Shown here: positions 7,122 to 7,502 of the stretch, piece by piece
Layout: each line of letters starts with the position of its first letter
Numbering within the stretch: the first letter of the stretch is position 1
NCBI GenBank assembly: GCA_004356265.1
Contig: SMXK01000119.1
Location: forward strand, 1-7,502
Direction of reading: 5' to 3'
Source of the DNA: Bacteroidota bacterium
GTDB taxonomy: Bacteria; Bacteroidota; Rhodothermia; Rhodothermales; UBA10348
DNA: 7,502 bases
Notes under the pieces: model-generated
The model's input: the letters and a program-made list of their open reading frames with translations, nothing else
Databases searched by the model: none
What the model was told of the DNA's origin: nothing
Made by a program: the position numbers and the translations under genes

Positions 7122-7235
7122 TTAGTGGCTGCAGAAATTAAGAAAAGCGTGAGCCAGGTCAAACCGTACTTGAGGTCCCGCTCCGCCGAGAATGCCGATC
7201 GTCTCTCTTCTCTTTTCTGCTATTTCTTCAGTCAC
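7122..7235 (-). pseudogene. 37-codon ORF resembling the N-terminus of an aspartate/glutamate racemase (relic or small leader ORF)
   Basis: Starting at GTG 7235 and ending at TAA 7124-7122, the product has a charged start (MTEEIAEKRRE) followed by TIGILGGAGPQVRFDL. That segment is very close to the opening strand and loop of Asp/Glu racemases (T-I-G-I-L-G-G-M-G-P-x-A-T-x-D-L). Full members of that family are about 230 residues, so only the first 15% is here; similarity fades after about residue 28. GGAAG (7247-7243) sits 7 bases before the GTG, a good ribosome binding site. The stop is 17 bases before the repressor ATG. I see no continuation in another frame that clearly restores the family, and the repressor gene follows intact. 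It may be the stump left after a deletion, or a translated small protein or leader coupling ribosomes onto the repressor gene. It could also be a chance match, which I think less likely. Confidence 0.4.
7135..7162 (-). promoter_or_regulatory. Candidate promoter for the repressor-led operon
   Basis: Minus-strand TTGACC (7162-7157, five of six to the -35 consensus) and TAATTT (7140-7135) are separated by 16 bases, about 30 bases before the repressor ATG. The -10 match is weak (three of six), and the element lies inside the mini-ORF. In Bacteroidetes the primary promoter consensus differs (TTTG near -33, TAnnTTTG near -7); a TTTG overlaps this -35. Low-confidence prediction. Confidence 0.22.
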
Positions 7236-7247
7236 TATTCTACTTCC
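7236..7247 (-). promoter_or_regulatory. Ribosome binding site of the racemase-like mini-ORF
   Basis: On the minus strand GGAAG (7247-7243) is followed by a 7-base spacer and GTG (7235-7233). This near-ideal spacing is notable because most genes in the window lack any Shine-Dalgarno, and it argues that the mini-ORF start is or was functional. Confidence 0.4.
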
Positions 7248-7269
7248 AAGGTGCCGTTTTCAGGGCCAC

Positions 7270-7279
7270 AATATATACA
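7270..7279. promoter_or_regulatory. AT-rich core in the divergent intergenic region, candidate -10 element(s)
   Basis: A run of alternating A/T (7270-7279) stands out in a region of about even base composition. On the minus strand it reads TATATT (7275-7270), five of six to TATAAT, 35 bases before the mini-ORF GTG. On the plus strand it gives TATACA or TATATA about 20 bases before the peptidase ATG. No good -35 is visible for either direction, so which gene it serves is open. Confidence 0.3.
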
Positions 7280-7298
7280 TAACTCTGCGGGCTCGCGT

Positions 7299-7502
7299 AT
7301 GCATTCGTCTAAACTGACTGTTCTTTTGATACTCGTGATCGGAATCGGATTCGCGCATGTGGGGGACGCGTTGGCATGGCAATCCGTCGAAAAGCCTCGC
7401 GTTCGCGATCTCGGACTGCATCCCGGCGTACTGGAAACGGGACCTCTGAATGCGATTACGGATGTCGCTGGCGTCACCGTGGGTCACGTTACGCTTATTG
7501 AA
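7299..7502 (+). CDS. Secreted S58/P1-family (DmpA-like) aminopeptidase, N-terminal part (3'-partial)
   Basis: The frame starts at ATG 7299 and is open to the window edge (68 codons). Residues 1-26 form a typical Sec signal peptide: Lys5, a hydrophobic core LTVLLILVIGIGFAHVG (6-22) and an Ala-Leu-Ala cleavage motif (24-26) before Trp27. The mature protein opens with RVRDLGLHPGVLETGPLNAI (34-53) and continues with TDVAGVTVGHVTL (54-66). This is the characteristic N-terminus of the DmpA / L-aminopeptidase-D-esterase family, self-cleaving Ser N-terminal hydrolases that remove N-terminal residues from peptides, some acting on D-residues or beta-peptides. Family proteins are about 350-400 residues, so the catalytic Ser lies beyond the window. 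With a signal peptide it is predicted to act in the periplasm or outside the cell. It is divergent from the repressor gene, 194 bases apart; no Shine-Dalgarno precedes the ATG. Confidence 0.88.
   Translation, partial: MHSSKLTVLLILVIGIGFAHVGDALAWQSVEKPRVRDLGLHPGVLETGPLNAITDVAGVTVGHVTLIE

Noticed and set aside
7235..7477. 80-codon minus-strand ORF antisense to the S58 peptidase
   Set aside because: The plus strand here encodes a clear signal peptide and family motif; the antisense product shows no domain.

Overview
This window (about half G+C by eye) looks like chromosomal DNA from the Bacteroidota or a close relative such as Rhodothermota or Balneolota. The best clue is a permease of the DUF5687 type, a family I know mainly from Bacteroidetes. 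It is supported by the near absence of Shine-Dalgarno sequences in front of most genes. The lineage is an inference; no rRNA or marker gene is present.

Layout. Positions 3-974 (+) hold the C-terminal part of a ferrochelatase-family protein that has lost the residues usually called catalytic; its start lies left of the window. A compact block on the minus strand runs from 7104 down to 953. In transcription order it contains a DtxR/MntR-type metal-dependent repressor, an extended SDR NAD(P)-dependent reductase/epimerase, ribonuclease R, a DUF5687 ABC permease and its ATPase. The joins are tight: a TAATG stop/start, a short gap or overlap, 67 bases, and an 11-base overlap. One polycistronic transcript is therefore plausible. 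The ATPase gene runs tail-to-tail into the ferrochelatase-like gene, overlapping it by 22 bases.

The right end is a divergent intergenic region (7105-7298) followed by the first 68 codons of a secreted S58/P1-family (DmpA-like) aminopeptidase on the plus strand. Inside the intergenic region, on the minus strand, is a 37-codon ORF (7122-7235) with a good ribosome binding site. Its N-terminus closely resembles the start of aspartate/glutamate racemases. It is either a gene relic or a small leader protein in front of the repressor gene.

How the parts may work together. The repressor has an MntR-like metal ligand set and heads the block, so the operon may respond to Mn or Fe. The block mixes RNA turnover (RNase R), membrane export or maintenance (ABC pair) and a small-molecule reductase, with no obvious shared pathway. 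I see no mobile element, CRISPR array, tRNA or rRNA. The points most worth checking are the non-canonical ferrochelatase and the racemase-like mini-ORF.
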